64,000 bases of DNA from Bacillus taeanensis (lineage in GTDB: Bacteria > Bacillota > Bacilli > Bacillales > UBA6769): assembly GCF_003318295.1 (NCBI RefSeq), contig NZ_QOCW01000006.1:1-64000 (forward strand). Reading direction: 5' to 3'. This document shows positions 43,771 through 52,007 of the stretch, in pieces. Numbering within the stretch: the stretch's first letter is position 1; every line of letters begins with the position of its first letter. The position numbers and the translations under genes were made by a program. The notes under the pieces are model-generated. The model was not told where the DNA came from. It worked only from the letters and a program-made list of their open reading frames with translations, and made no database searches.

Positions 43771-46071
43771 ATGAGAAAACTAATTAATATTAATACTTCA
43801 TGGAAATTTAGTAAGCAAAATGAAGAAAACGCAAAAAACAAAACGTTTAACGACGAAAATTGGGAAAACGTTAATGTTCCTCATACATGGAATGCAATTG
43901 ACGGCGCTAACGGATTTGATTTTTATAAAGGTGCCTGCTGGTATCGAAAAGAGTTTTCTATTGATACGTTAGAACAAGGAAATAAAGTATTTATTGAGTT
44001 TCAAGGTTCTAATAGTGTGACAGATGTGTATGTAAACGGTCAGCATATGGGCCAGCACCGCGGCGGCTATTCTACGTTTCGATTTGATATTAGCGATGTT
44101 GTTGAAATTGGTGCAAAAAATACGCTTTCAGTAAAAGTGGACAATACAGTTGTTGAGGATGTGTATCCTCAAATAGCCGATTTTACATTTTTCGGCGGAA
44201 TTTATCGTGATGTAAACCTTGTGATTGCAAATACTGTTCATTTTGATTTAATGGATTACGGCTCGCAAGGTGTTTATATTATTCAAGATAAAGTAAATGA
44301 AGAAAAAGCTTCGTTAACAATTAAATCTAAACTTGTAAATGATCGTGAAGAAGAAACAAAAGTAAGAGTTTGGGCAGATATTTTAGATGCAGAAGGTCAG
44401 CCTGCCGCCTATGCAGCAAAAGAAGTTGTGCTCGCTGCAGGAGAAAAAGTGGATGTGGAAATGCCGGTTGTAATCAACAATCCGACATTATGGAACGGCA
44501 GAAAAAATGCGTATATGTACGAAGCGAACGTTTCTTTACAAAGCTTTAACGATACAGTGGACGAGCTGTCCATTCCTTTTGGAGTTCGATACTTTAAAGT
44601 GGATCCTGAAAAAGGCTTTTTCTTAAATGGCGAACATTTACGATTAAATGGCGTCTCAAGACACCAAGATCGTAAAGACATGGGCTGGGCAATTACAAAA
44701 AAAGAGCATGATGAAGATATGGAGCTAATTAAAGACGTTGGCGCTACTTCGATCCGCTTAGCACACTATCAGCATGATCAATATTTTTATGATTTATGTG
44801 ATAAAGAAGGAATGGTCATTTGGGCTGAAATTCCGTTTATTTCGGTTATGTCAAAAACAGAGCTTGAAGGAATTAACGCAAAACAGCAGATGATCGAATT
44901 AATTCGCCAAAACTTTAACCATCCATCCATTATGTTTTGGGGTGTGCAAAATGAAATTCAAATCGGTGGTGACACACCAGCGCTTCGAAAGCTTGTAAAA
45001 GAATTAAATGAGTTAACGAAAAAAGAAGATCCAACTCGTTTAACAACAATGGCAAACGTGATGTTCGTTCCGGATGACGACGAATACAACTATACAACTG
45101 ATACGGTCGGCTACAACAAATACTATGGCTGGTATCAAGGAAAAGCTGAAGATTTTGCGCCATGGCTTGATGGATTCCATAAGAAAAACCCGAACGTAAG
45201 CTTATGTATTTCAGAATACGGAGCAGAAGGAATTATTCAATACCATACGAATGATCCAAAAGTAAAAGATTATACAGAAGAATATCATACATTGTATCAT
45301 GAAAAAGTTTGGAACATTTTTGCAGAGCGTCCGTTCCTTTGGGCAACATATGTATGGAATATGTTTGACTTCGGTGCAAATATCCGTGATGAAGGCGGCG
45401 TAAAAGGGCGCAATAACAAAGGCTTAATTACGTACGATCGCAAAATTAAAAAAGATGCTTTTTATATGTATAAAGCAAATTGGTCTGATGAAAAATTTGT
45501 TCATATTACAAGCAAACGCTTTGTCGACCGCGCTGACCGTACGATTTCAGTTAAAGCATACTCAAACTGTGAAGAATTAACGCTTTATGTAAACGGTAAA
45601 GAATATGAAACAAAAACAGGTTCGAAAGCTTTTACGTTTGAAAATGTTGAATTACAAGACGGCATTAATGAAATTAAAGTTGCGGCAAAACAAGATGGTG
45701 TGGAATTGCAAGATACTGCTTTCTTTAATAAAGTTGCTGAACCGAACAAAAGCTATGAAGCACCTGAAGAAGGTAAAGGCGGTGTTGTTGCGAACTGGTT
45801 CCAAATGCCGGAGCTTGGTGATGTGGAAGTTGAAGAAATTGAAATTACCGACGACGTTTATTCAACACGCAGCACATTTGGAGAACTAGTGGAAAATGAT
45901 GAAACAAACGCCATTCTTGAAAAATATTTAGGGAACTTCTCAGAGCACCCAATGTTCGGCATGGCCCAAGCAATGACGATCGATATGATTGCTTCCATGG
46001 CAGATGATTTATTTGATGAAAAATTAATGTACTCTCTAAATAAAGAATTAACAAAAATTAAAAAAGCATAA
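43771..46071 (+). CDS. Glycoside hydrolase family 2 enzyme (beta-galactosidase/beta-uronidase type)
   Basis: The 766-residue protein has GH2 domains in order: jelly roll (about 1-155; WENVNVPHTWNA, CWYRKEF, GGYSTFRFDISD), Ig-like (about 165-275), and a TIM barrel with LRLNGVSRHQDRKDMGWAIT, the acid/base in GVQNEIQ (Asn394-Glu395) and the nucleophile in ISEYGAEG (Glu482). A C-terminal add-on (about 600-766) has another Ig-like part and a helical, acidic tail ending in an NKELTKIKKA helix. The motifs fit beta-galactosidases better than UidA (NGVSRHQD, not NKHED), but beta-galacturonidases share this architecture. No signal peptide, so it acts in the cytoplasm on glycosides brought in by a GPH symporter. 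Confidence 0.88.
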   Translation: MRKLININTSWKFSKQNEENAKNKTFNDENWENVNVPHTWNAIDGANGFDFYKGACWYRKEFSIDTLEQGNKVFIEFQGSNSVTDVYVNGQHMGQHRGGYSTFRFDISDVVEIGAKNTLSVKVDNTVVEDVYPQIADFTFFGGIYRDVNLVIANTVHFDLMDYGSQGVYIIQDKVNEEKASLTIKSKLVNDREEETKVRVWADILDAEGQPAAYAAKEVVLAAGEKVDVEMPVVINNPTLWNGRKNAYMYEANVSLQSFNDTVDELSIPFGVRYFKVDPEKGFFLNGEHLRLNGVSRHQDRKDMGWAITKKEHDEDMELIKDVGATSIRLAHYQHDQYFYDLCDKEGMVIWAEIPFISVMSKTELEGINAKQQMIELIRQNFNHPSIMFWGVQNEIQIGGDTPALRKLVKELNELTKKEDPTRLTTMANVMFVPDDDEYNYTTDTVGYNKYYGWYQGKAEDFAPWLDGFHKKNPNVSLCISEYGAEGIIQYHTNDPKVKDYTEEYHTLYHEKVWNIFAERPFLWATYVWNMFDFGANIRDEGGVKGRNNKGLITYDRKIKKDAFYMYKANWSDEKFVHITSKRFVDRADRTISVKAYSNCEELTLYVNGKEYETKTGSKAFTFENVELQDGINEIKVAAKQDGVELQDTAFFNKVAEPNKSYEAPEEGKGGVVANWFQMPELGDVEVEEIEITDDVYSTRSTFGELVENDETNAILEKYLGNFSEHPMFGMAQAMTIDMIASMADDLFDEKLMYSLNKELTKIKKA

Positions 46072-46092
46072 ATATCTATAAATGCTAACGAA

Positions 46093-46136
46093 GAAAGAGG
46101 CTAGTTAGAAGGAATTCCTTTTAACCAGCCTCTTTC
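46093..46136 (+). terminator. Terminator after the GH2 gene
   Basis: A 21-bp stem with two G-U pairs, GAAAGAGGCTAGTT... (46093-46113) against 46116-46136. Confidence 0.8.
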
Positions 46137-46164
46137 GCTCTCATTTAGACTATTATAAAAATAA

Positions 46165-46194
46165 AAAAGGAGAGTACTAGTTTCCTCTCCTTTT
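46165..46194 (-). terminator. Terminator after the flavin reductase gene
   Basis: AAAAGGAGAG (46165-46174) pairs with CTCTCCTTTT (46185-46194); on the minus strand it is followed by TTATTTTTAT. Confidence 0.75.
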
Positions 46195-46218
46195 AAGCTC
46201 TATTTACTAGTTTATTTA

Positions 46219-46761
46219 TTAGCGTAATGTTTTTAATGCGCCGCTCCAAGCGTTTACTTGATCAAGCATTGCCTGAACATTATCAAGATGCAGGTCAGCC
46301 GGCTTGAAGACAGTTCCATTTTCAAAGTCTGTAAATAATGATAGTGTTGGATGAACACGAACGTCTGCAACCTGCAGTTCACCTAAAATGCCGCGTAAAT
46401 GTTCAGCAGCGCGCGCTCCCCCTGTTGAACCGTAACTTACAATACCTGCTGCTTTATTGTTCCACTCGTCGCGTGCTAAATCAAGCGCATTTTTTAAAGC
46501 ACCTGTGATGCTGTGGTTGTATTCCTGCACAATAAAAACAAATCCATCAAGACTTGCAAGCTTTTCAGACCAAGCTTTTAAGCCAGGTTCTTCCCCAGTT
46601 CCTTCTCCTAAAAACGGTAAGTTAAAGTCTGCAATATCAACGATTTCATAATCTGCATCATTTCGTTTGTCTGCAATACCTTTTACCCATTCTCCTACTT
46701 GCGGACTTACGCGGCCTTGACGAGTACTACCTAAAATAATCCCAATTTTTAAATTTGCCAT
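46219..46761 (-). CDS. NADPH-dependent FMN reductase
   Basis: The 180-residue flavodoxin-like protein has IGIILGSTRQGRVSPQVGEWV (phosphate loop for FMN), FVIVQEYNHSITGALKNALDLA (the YN motif region) and a GIVSYGSTGGARAAEHLRGIL glycine loop. It reduces FMN, or azo and quinone compounds, with NADPH. Start at ATG 46761, 8 nt after AAGGAGG. It lies 107 bp downstream of the luciferase-like gene on the same strand, making a likely two-component reductase-oxygenase pair. Confidence 0.87.
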   Translation of the reverse strand: MANLKIGIILGSTRQGRVSPQVGEWVKGIADKRNDADYEIVDIADFNLPFLGEGTGEEPGLKAWSEKLASLDGFVFIVQEYNHSITGALKNALDLARDEWNNKAAGIVSYGSTGGARAAEHLRGILGELQVADVRVHPTLSLFTDFENGTVFKPADLHLDNVQAMLDQVNAWSGALKTLR

Positions 46762-46868
46762 CTTTTCTTCCTCCTTAGTTGGTTTTCCAAATAATTTTTC
46801 TAAAAAACCCATGTTGCGCACCACCAATCAGTTTCATTGTATATAAGATGAAAAATCATCATACAATC

Positions 46869-47939
46869 TTATTTACTTGTTGCTTTTCTAACAATTGGAG
46901 CAATTTCCGCAGCTAACAGCTCGATTCCTTGAGCGACTTTCTTAAACGGTAATCCTCCTATATCAATTTGAGCGATGAAACGCTGATGACCAAACAGTTC
47001 ATATTGACGAAGAATTTTCTCGACAATTTGCTGTGGACTCCCTACGAACAATGCCGTCTCCGGTCCTGTCATTTGTTCAAAGTCTGCTTTTGACATGCTA
47101 AAATTCATGCCGCGCTGCTTGTTCACATATGACCAATAATTAGAATAGTAAGGATAAAATTCATCCTTCGCTTGCTGGGTTGTTTTAGCAATATATCCAT
47201 GACCGGTAATACCTATCTTAAGATTTTCCAAGTCATGTCCTGCCTCAACACCCGTTTTACGATATAAATCAACTAACGGCTTAAAACGGGCTGGATCTCC
47301 CCCTAAAATGGCAATTGCCATTCCAACACCTAATCTTCCTGCACGGGCGGCACTTTCTAATGTACCGCCAACACCAACCCAAATTGGCAATTTCTCCTGT
47401 ACAGGTCTGGGGGCAATTTCAGCATTATTTAATGAAGAGCGAAAGTGACCATTCCAGGAAACGAATTCGTTTTCATTAAGCTTTAAAAACAAATCAATAT
47501 TTTCTGAAAACAAGGTATCATAGTCATCTGTGTTGTATCCGAAAAGCGGAAACGATTCTATAAACGCTCCTCGACCGGCAATGATTTCTGCGCGTCCGTC
47601 TGAAATTAAATCCAATGTTGCAAAATCTTCAAACAAACGAACAGGATCAATCGTGCTTAACACGGTTGTCGCACTTGTTAGCTTTATGCGTTTCGTTGCT
47701 TGAGCTACTGCTGCTAAAACAACAGCAGGTGAAGAGACTGCATAATCCAAACGGTGATGTTCCCCTACACCAAAAACATCAAGTCCTGCCTCATCAGCAA
47801 GCTTTGCCGCATTGATAATGTCTTTTAATCGCTGACCGGCACTAATCGTTTTTCCATTATGAGGATCTACTCCTATATCACCAAGTGTGTAGAGACCAAT
47901 TTCTATTCCTTTATTTTTAACTTCTTTATCTTTCTGCAT
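46869..47939 (-). CDS. Luciferase-like (LLM) flavin-dependent oxidoreductase
   Basis: The 356-residue protein has the bacterial luciferase fold: IEIGLYTLGDIGVDP, AKLADEAGLDVFGVGEHHRLDYAVSSPAVVLAAVAQATKRIKLTSATTVLSTIDPVRLFEDFATLDLISDGRAEIIAGRGAF, then WVGVGGTLESAARAGRLG. LLM proteins use FMNH2 or F420; Bacillus members use FMNH2 supplied by a partner such as the downstream reductase. Substrate unknown. The upstream region carries repeats of AGTTATTTACTTTAT at 48051-48104. Confidence 0.87.
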   Translation of the reverse strand: MQKDKEVKNKGIEIGLYTLGDIGVDPHNGKTISAGQRLKDIINAAKLADEAGLDVFGVGEHHRLDYAVSSPAVVLAAVAQATKRIKLTSATTVLSTIDPVRLFEDFATLDLISDGRAEIIAGRGAFIESFPLFGYNTDDYDTLFSENIDLFLKLNENEFVSWNGHFRSSLNNAEIAPRPVQEKLPIWVGVGGTLESAARAGRLGVGMAIAILGGDPARFKPLVDLYRKTGVEAGHDLENLKIGITGHGYIAKTTQQAKDEFYPYYSNYWSYVNKQRGMNFSMSKADFEQMTGPETALFVGSPQQIVEKILRQYELFGHQRFIAQIDIGGLPFKKVAQGIELLAAEIAPIVRKATSK

Positions 47940-48050
47940 TGAGATTTATCCCCCAGTAAAGATGTTAACCATCTAAAAATTTATTTATCTTAGTGCCGGA
48001 TGACTCATATTTTTTATATTTGCAGCAGCTCATACCACTATATTTATTAA

Positions 48051-48104
48051 AGTTATTTACTTTATGTAAGTTATTTTACTTTATATACTTCTTTTTGTAA
48101 AGTA
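48051..48104. repeat. Direct repeats upstream of the LLM gene
   Basis: AGTTATTTACTTTAT (48051-48065) is repeated as AGTTATTTTACTTTAT (48069-48084), period 18, followed by the inverted half TTTTGTAAAGTA (48093-48104). It is a likely repressor-binding array for the 47939 promoter. Confidence 0.45.
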
Positions 48105-48130
48105 GATAAACAAAAAAAATTCAAAAATAA

Positions 48131-48186
48131 GGGAAGCACTTGAAAGATATACTTATTATTGAAAAACACTTTTCAAGCACTTTCCC
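48131..48186 (-). terminator. Probable terminator of the uronate operon
   Basis: An interrupted stem, GGGAA...CTTGAAA (48131-48145) with TTTCAAG...TTCCC (48171-48186), 19 bp after the gluconokinase stop. Confidence 0.4.
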
Positions 48187-48204
48187 TCATGCATCAATGA
48201 GCAG

Positions 48205-49680
48205 TTAGAAATACTTTGCGATATCTTTTGCTAATCTTTCATATTTTTGATAGATTGATGCATACTTTTCATGGTTTTTCTCGTTAGGTACAATTGGAGC
48301 TCCCATTGGAATATTTCGTTTTATTTCTTCAAAGGATTCCACTTTCTTTAAACCTACCAGCGCTGTCCATGCCGCTCCCCATGCTGCGCTGTGATGACTT
48401 TCTGAAACATATACTTCTTTTCCAAACATATCAGCAAGAATTTGCAGCCATAAAGGTGATCGTGATAATCCGCCGTTCACATAAATCTTTTCCGGTTCAC
48501 CGGCTAACTTTTCTAACGCTTGTCCAATTTGATAAAGATTAAAGGTAATGCCTTCTAAGACAGCACGAACAAAATGTTCCTTTTTATGGGTAACCGTCAT
48601 GCCGTAAAAATTTCCTTTTGCTTGCTGATTCCAAAGCGGCGCTCTTTCACCATTAATATAAGGAAGAAACAGCATTCCCTCTGCTCCCGGTGCCACACTC
48701 TCTGCTTCAGCCGTAAATTCATCAAAGCTTCCTTCATAGTTCAAAAGATCTTTCAACCACTGCAGGGCAATACCACCATTATTTGTTGGTCCGCCAACAA
48801 TCGAATACTCATCGGTAAAAGTATAGCAAAACGTTTCTTGGCTGCCGCTCACTTGAAATCCTTTTGTAAATTGGCGAATCGCGCCGCTCGTTCCAGCAGT
48901 TAAAGCGACCTCTCCTTTTGATATAGCGCCAATTCCTAAGTTCGCTAACTGTCCATCAGCTGCTCCTATTACAAAAGGAACATCATGAGAAATTCCCATC
49001 CTTTCAGCGACCTCTTTATTAATTTGAGGTAAAATTTCTGTCGGAGGTACAACTTTTGACAGCTGCTCACTCTTAATGCCGACAAGATTTAAAATGTCTT
49101 CATCCCAATCTAATGTCTTGGCGTTAAATAAACCTGAAGCGGCAGCCATTGAATAATCAATAACGCGCTGATTAAACCATTTTAGAAGAACATATTCTTT
49201 AATGGATAAAAAATAGTTGGCTTGTACATAAGGCTCATATTCCGTTTCTTTCATCCATAACAGTTTTGATAATGGTGACATCGGGTGGTTTGGCAAACCC
49301 GTTTTTGAATAAATTTCATATCCTTTTTCTTTCTTTAACTGCTCTGCCTGCTCAAGACTTCTGCCATCGGCCCAAATAAGAGCTTGAGACAGCGGTTCCC
49401 CTTTTTCATCTACACAAAGCAGTGAATGCATCGCTGAAGAAAAGCCGACTGCTGTTATTTCATCCTTTTGAATACCTGCTTTTTCTACAGCCGCTTTAAC
49501 AGCTTGAACAGAAAATTGTTCGATTTCAATAGGATTTTGCTCTACCCATCCCTGCTCCGGATAGTCAGAGGGTATTAATTTTTCCGCTTCTGCAATTACA
49601 CTGCCGTTTAAATTAAAAACGACTGCCTTCACACTTGTTGTTCCTATATCAACGCCGATCACAAATTCCTTGGCCATCAT
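48205..49680 (-). CDS. gntK: Gluconokinase (FGGY family)
   Basis: The 491-residue kinase converts gluconate to 6-phosphogluconate with ATP in the cytoplasm. FGGY features: GVDIGTTSVKAVVF (N-terminal phosphate loop), QGWVEQNPIEI, GFSSAMHSLLCVD, WADGRS, LPNHPMSPLSKLLWMKE (the HPMSPL stretch is typical of gluconokinase GntK), GTSGAIR, GERAPLWN and VNGGLSRSPLW. A xylulokinase is less likely on those motifs. Last gene of uxaC-larA homologue-uxuB-gntK. Its presence here, in place of KDG kinase, is the key clue that the pathway ends in gluconate. Confidence 0.88.
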   Translation of the reverse strand: MMAKEFVIGVDIGTTSVKAVVFNLNGSVIAEAEKLIPSDYPEQGWVEQNPIEIEQFSVQAVKAAVEKAGIQKDEITAVGFSSAMHSLLCVDEKGEPLSQALIWADGRSLEQAEQLKKEKGYEIYSKTGLPNHPMSPLSKLLWMKETEYEPYVQANYFLSIKEYVLLKWFNQRVIDYSMAAASGLFNAKTLDWDEDILNLVGIKSEQLSKVVPPTEILPQINKEVAERMGISHDVPFVIGAADGQLANLGIGAISKGEVALTAGTSGAIRQFTKGFQVSGSQETFCYTFTDEYSIVGGPTNNGGIALQWLKDLLNYEGSFDEFTAEAESVAPGAEGMLFLPYINGERAPLWNQQAKGNFYGMTVTHKKEHFVRAVLEGITFNLYQIGQALEKLAGEPEKIYVNGGLSRSPLWLQILADMFGKEVYVSESHHSAAWGAAWTALVGLKKVESFEEIKRNIPMGAPIVPNEKNHEKYASIYQKYERLAKDIAKYF

Positions 49681-49739
49681 TTCATCTTCCTTTTCATTAA
49701 AATAGTTTTTTCTAAGCTGTCGGGATATTTGTTACAAAG

Positions 49740-49771
49740 AAAAAGCCTTGGAGACCTCCCCAAGCCTTTTT
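49740..49771 (-). terminator. Hairpin between the SDR and gluconokinase genes
   Basis: AAAAAGCCTTGG pairs with CCAAGCCTTTTT with one mismatch; T-rich on both flanks. It may be a partial terminator within the operon. Confidence 0.5.
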
Positions 49772-49815
49772 CTTTCTCTGTAAAAGAACGTTTATTAATA
49801 CTGCTTTCTTTCCAA

Positions 49816-50586
49816 TTAGATTGTCATGCTGCCAAAGCCGCCGTCTACGCGGATAAGCGCTCCTGTTACAAAGCTTGACGCTTTATCTGATGCAAGCCAA
49901 ACAGCTGCTCCTTGTAATTCTTCCGCTTCACCAAAACGATTCATTGGTGTATGGTTCATAATGGACTGAATTCTTTCTTCACTTAATATTTTGCGGTTTT
50001 GCTCTGCCGGGAAGAAGCCTGGAATAATTGCATTAACACGAATGCCGTGCGGCGCAAATTCGCGCGCTAAAAATTGCGTCATGCTGTTAACGCCCGCTTT
50101 TGATACGGAATACGTAAATACTTTTGATAATGGCGTTGTCGAAGAAACGGATGAAATATTAATAATGCTTCCTTTTGTACCTTTATCAATCATTTTCTTT
50201 GCAAACACTTGATTTAAGACTACAAGTCCCTTTAAGTTAACATCCATAATGTCATCCCATTCGTCCATATCAAGCTCAAAAAATGGTGTTGCACTGTTTT
50301 TACCTGGTGCATTTAAAAGAATTTCAAAACTTCCTGACCACTTTTCAATTTCATTTGCCACATTTTCAATTGATTCGCGTGAGCTAACATCTGCTTGAAA
50401 CGCTTTTGCACTTCCACCTTCTGCTTCAATTTCTTGTACAACTTGCTCTGCTTTTTCAAGGTTTCGTCCAACGATTGCAACTCTTGCTCCATGTGCTGCC
50501 AATCCTTTACAAATCGATGATCCTAATACACTGTTTCCGCCAATTGCCACTGCTGTTTTTCCAGTTAAATCAAATAAGTTCCCCAT
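49816..50586 (-). CDS. uxuB: Fructuronate reductase / mannonate oxidoreductase (SDR-type UxuB)
   Basis: The 256-residue SDR has an atypical nucleotide loop IGGNSVLGSSI (15-25), catalytic Ser145/146, Tyr159 and Lys163 in YSVSK, and PGFFPAEQNR (189-198), a stretch I associate with SDR mannonate oxidoreductases such as B. subtilis YjmF/UxuB. The reaction is D-fructuronate + NADH to D-mannonate. It lies between the larA homologue and gluconokinase, downstream of uxaC, so its substrate is the product of UxaC. A gluconate 5-dehydrogenase role is the main alternative. Strong AGGAGGAAA RBS. Confidence 0.8.
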   Translation of the reverse strand: MGNLFDLTGKTAVAIGGNSVLGSSICKGLAAHGARVAIVGRNLEKAEQVVQEIEAEGGSAKAFQADVSSRESIENVANEIEKWSGSFEILLNAPGKNSATPFFELDMDEWDDIMDVNLKGLVVLNQVFAKKMIDKGTKGSIINISSVSSTTPLSKVFTYSVSKAGVNSMTQFLAREFAPHGIRVNAIIPGFFPAEQNRKILSEERIQSIMNHTPMNRFGEAEELQGAAVWLASDKASSFVTGALIRVDGGFGSMTI

Positions 50587-50706
50587 TTTATTTCCTCCTC
50601 TAAGTTTTGCTAAATATGCCGAATCGTAATTACTTGAAATTTAGTTCAAATCCTTTAATCCCCATTAAAGGATGCTAATTTCATGCCCCTTCTTACGTTT
50701 CTTTCT

Positions 50707-51975
50707 TTATGCTAAGTTTCCGTTCTCATTAAATTCCATTTCTTTCAGTTCTGAAATCTGTTCTAGATTTTCATGCTCGATAACATGTTCAAGCAGTGCT
50801 TCAGATACTTCAATTTCACTAATTTCTAACGTGTTTTTAATGCGGACCATTTTTACTTTTGTAAAATCTAAAATATTGCACGTTTTGATTGCCGCTTGAA
50901 TCGCTTGATGATCATTTGGCAGCGTTGTGGCGATTTTTGTCGGCGCTACTACAGTTGACGTTAAGCCATTTGCATAAGTAAATTCTAAATTCATTTTGTC
51001 GACAAGACGCTGTGTAGTAAAATCAGCTGTCCCAACACCATTTGCATTTCCTTCTGTTTCCGGTGTTAAATCAAGTACAACCATTTTATTTACCTCTGGG
51101 CCGCCGTGAGCGTATGGTGTCGGATAACGTCCTGTAATATTCGGATCCATGCCGTCTCCACTAATGTTTTTTCCGATTTCATCAATAACAAGAACGTCGA
51201 TTTGGTCAAAGAAAATCTTTGGCAGCAGCTGCTTTGCTTGAGCCTGTAAAGCTGGTTCTTTTTCTTCCACTTCTTCCGCTGCAAGTACTTCAACTTTGGC
51301 AACTTTATCAAATGCATTTTCAAGCGTTGCAAAGCCGAATAAAATCGGTGTTTTTTCCATCATCATTTTAGCCATGGCCGGTACGTTTTCCGCCATATAT
51401 TTAAAACCGAGCTGATGGCAAGCTTCCGCACCTTTTTGCTTCCCTAAACCGATGCTGATCATTTTCATAATGCCGCTTTCGACTTGTCCGCGAAAGGCCG
51501 TATGAGGTTTAATCCGATTAATAACAACAATTCCGTCTGCTTTTGACGCATATTTATCGATATAAACAGGTAAGCCGTTCTCCAGTTGACCAAGCTTTAT
51601 AACTTCCATCGAAGAGCGAATTTCAGCTTTTACACTTTCTTCTGTCACGCCAAGATGTGCTAATACTTCACGCTGCCCTTCAGCAGTCGCTCCGCCATGA
51701 CTTCCCATGCTCGGTACAATAAAAGGCGTTGCTCCTAACTCTTTTAAAAACTGTACGGTTGCAGCGGTAATCTCTACAAGACGATCCATTCCGCGGCTGC
51801 CGACTGCAATTGCAATTTCCATACCCGGCTTTACTTTTTGCTGAATCGCATCCCGCTTTAGCTTTTCTGTTACCGCTTCTGTCACATTTTCAATTTTCGT
51901 ATCATCAAAATGCTGTTTTACTTTTACCATCTTCGGTAAAGGAATATCTTTTAATAAATCTTGGAGAATACCCAT
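50707..51975 (-). CDS. LarA-superfamily nickel-dependent epimerase, probable mannonate/gluconate 2-epimerase
   Basis: The 422-residue protein has the LarA (DUF2088) N-terminal domain: AVGSRGMDRL, then PSMGSHGGATAEGQ with His93, and RIKPHTAFRGQVESG with His158. Lys171 (in SGIMK) and His187 (in EACHQLG) keep the exact 16-residue spacing of Lys184 and His200 in L. plantarum LarA, the residues that bind the pincer cofactor and its nickel. A distinct C-terminal domain holds GDGMDPNITGRYP. The LarA superfamily includes lactate, malate and phenyllactate racemases and a D-gluconate 2-epimerase. The location between uxaC/uxuB and gluconokinase, with no UxuA, points to mannonate-gluconate epimerisation. 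Inference, but specific. Confidence 0.82.
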   Translation of the reverse strand: MGILQDLLKDIPLPKMVKVKQHFDDTKIENVTEAVTEKLKRDAIQQKVKPGMEIAIAVGSRGMDRLVEITAATVQFLKELGATPFIVPSMGSHGGATAEGQREVLAHLGVTEESVKAEIRSSMEVIKLGQLENGLPVYIDKYASKADGIVVINRIKPHTAFRGQVESGIMKMISIGLGKQKGAEACHQLGFKYMAENVPAMAKMMMEKTPILFGFATLENAFDKVAKVEVLAAEEVEEKEPALQAQAKQLLPKIFFDQIDVLVIDEIGKNISGDGMDPNITGRYPTPYAHGGPEVNKMVVLDLTPETEGNANGVGTADFTTQRLVDKMNLEFTYANGLTSTVVAPTKIATTLPNDHQAIQAAIKTCNILDFTKVKMVRIKNTLEISEIEVSEALLEHVIEHENLEQISELKEMEFNENGNLA

Positions 51976-52007
51976 AAGCTATTTTCCGCTCCTTTAATCT
52001 AAAAATC

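Noticed and set aside
48205-49680. Xylulokinase for the FGGY kinase
   Set aside because: The HPMSPLSKLLWMKE stretch and the uronate-operon context favour gluconokinase; no xylose isomerase or xylose transporter is nearby.
50707-51975. Reading the LarA homologue as a lactate racemase
   Set aside because: There is no lactate dehydrogenase or lactate permease nearby. The C-terminal domain and the sugar-acid neighbours differ from lar operons that serve lactate, so a sugar-acid epimerase fits better.
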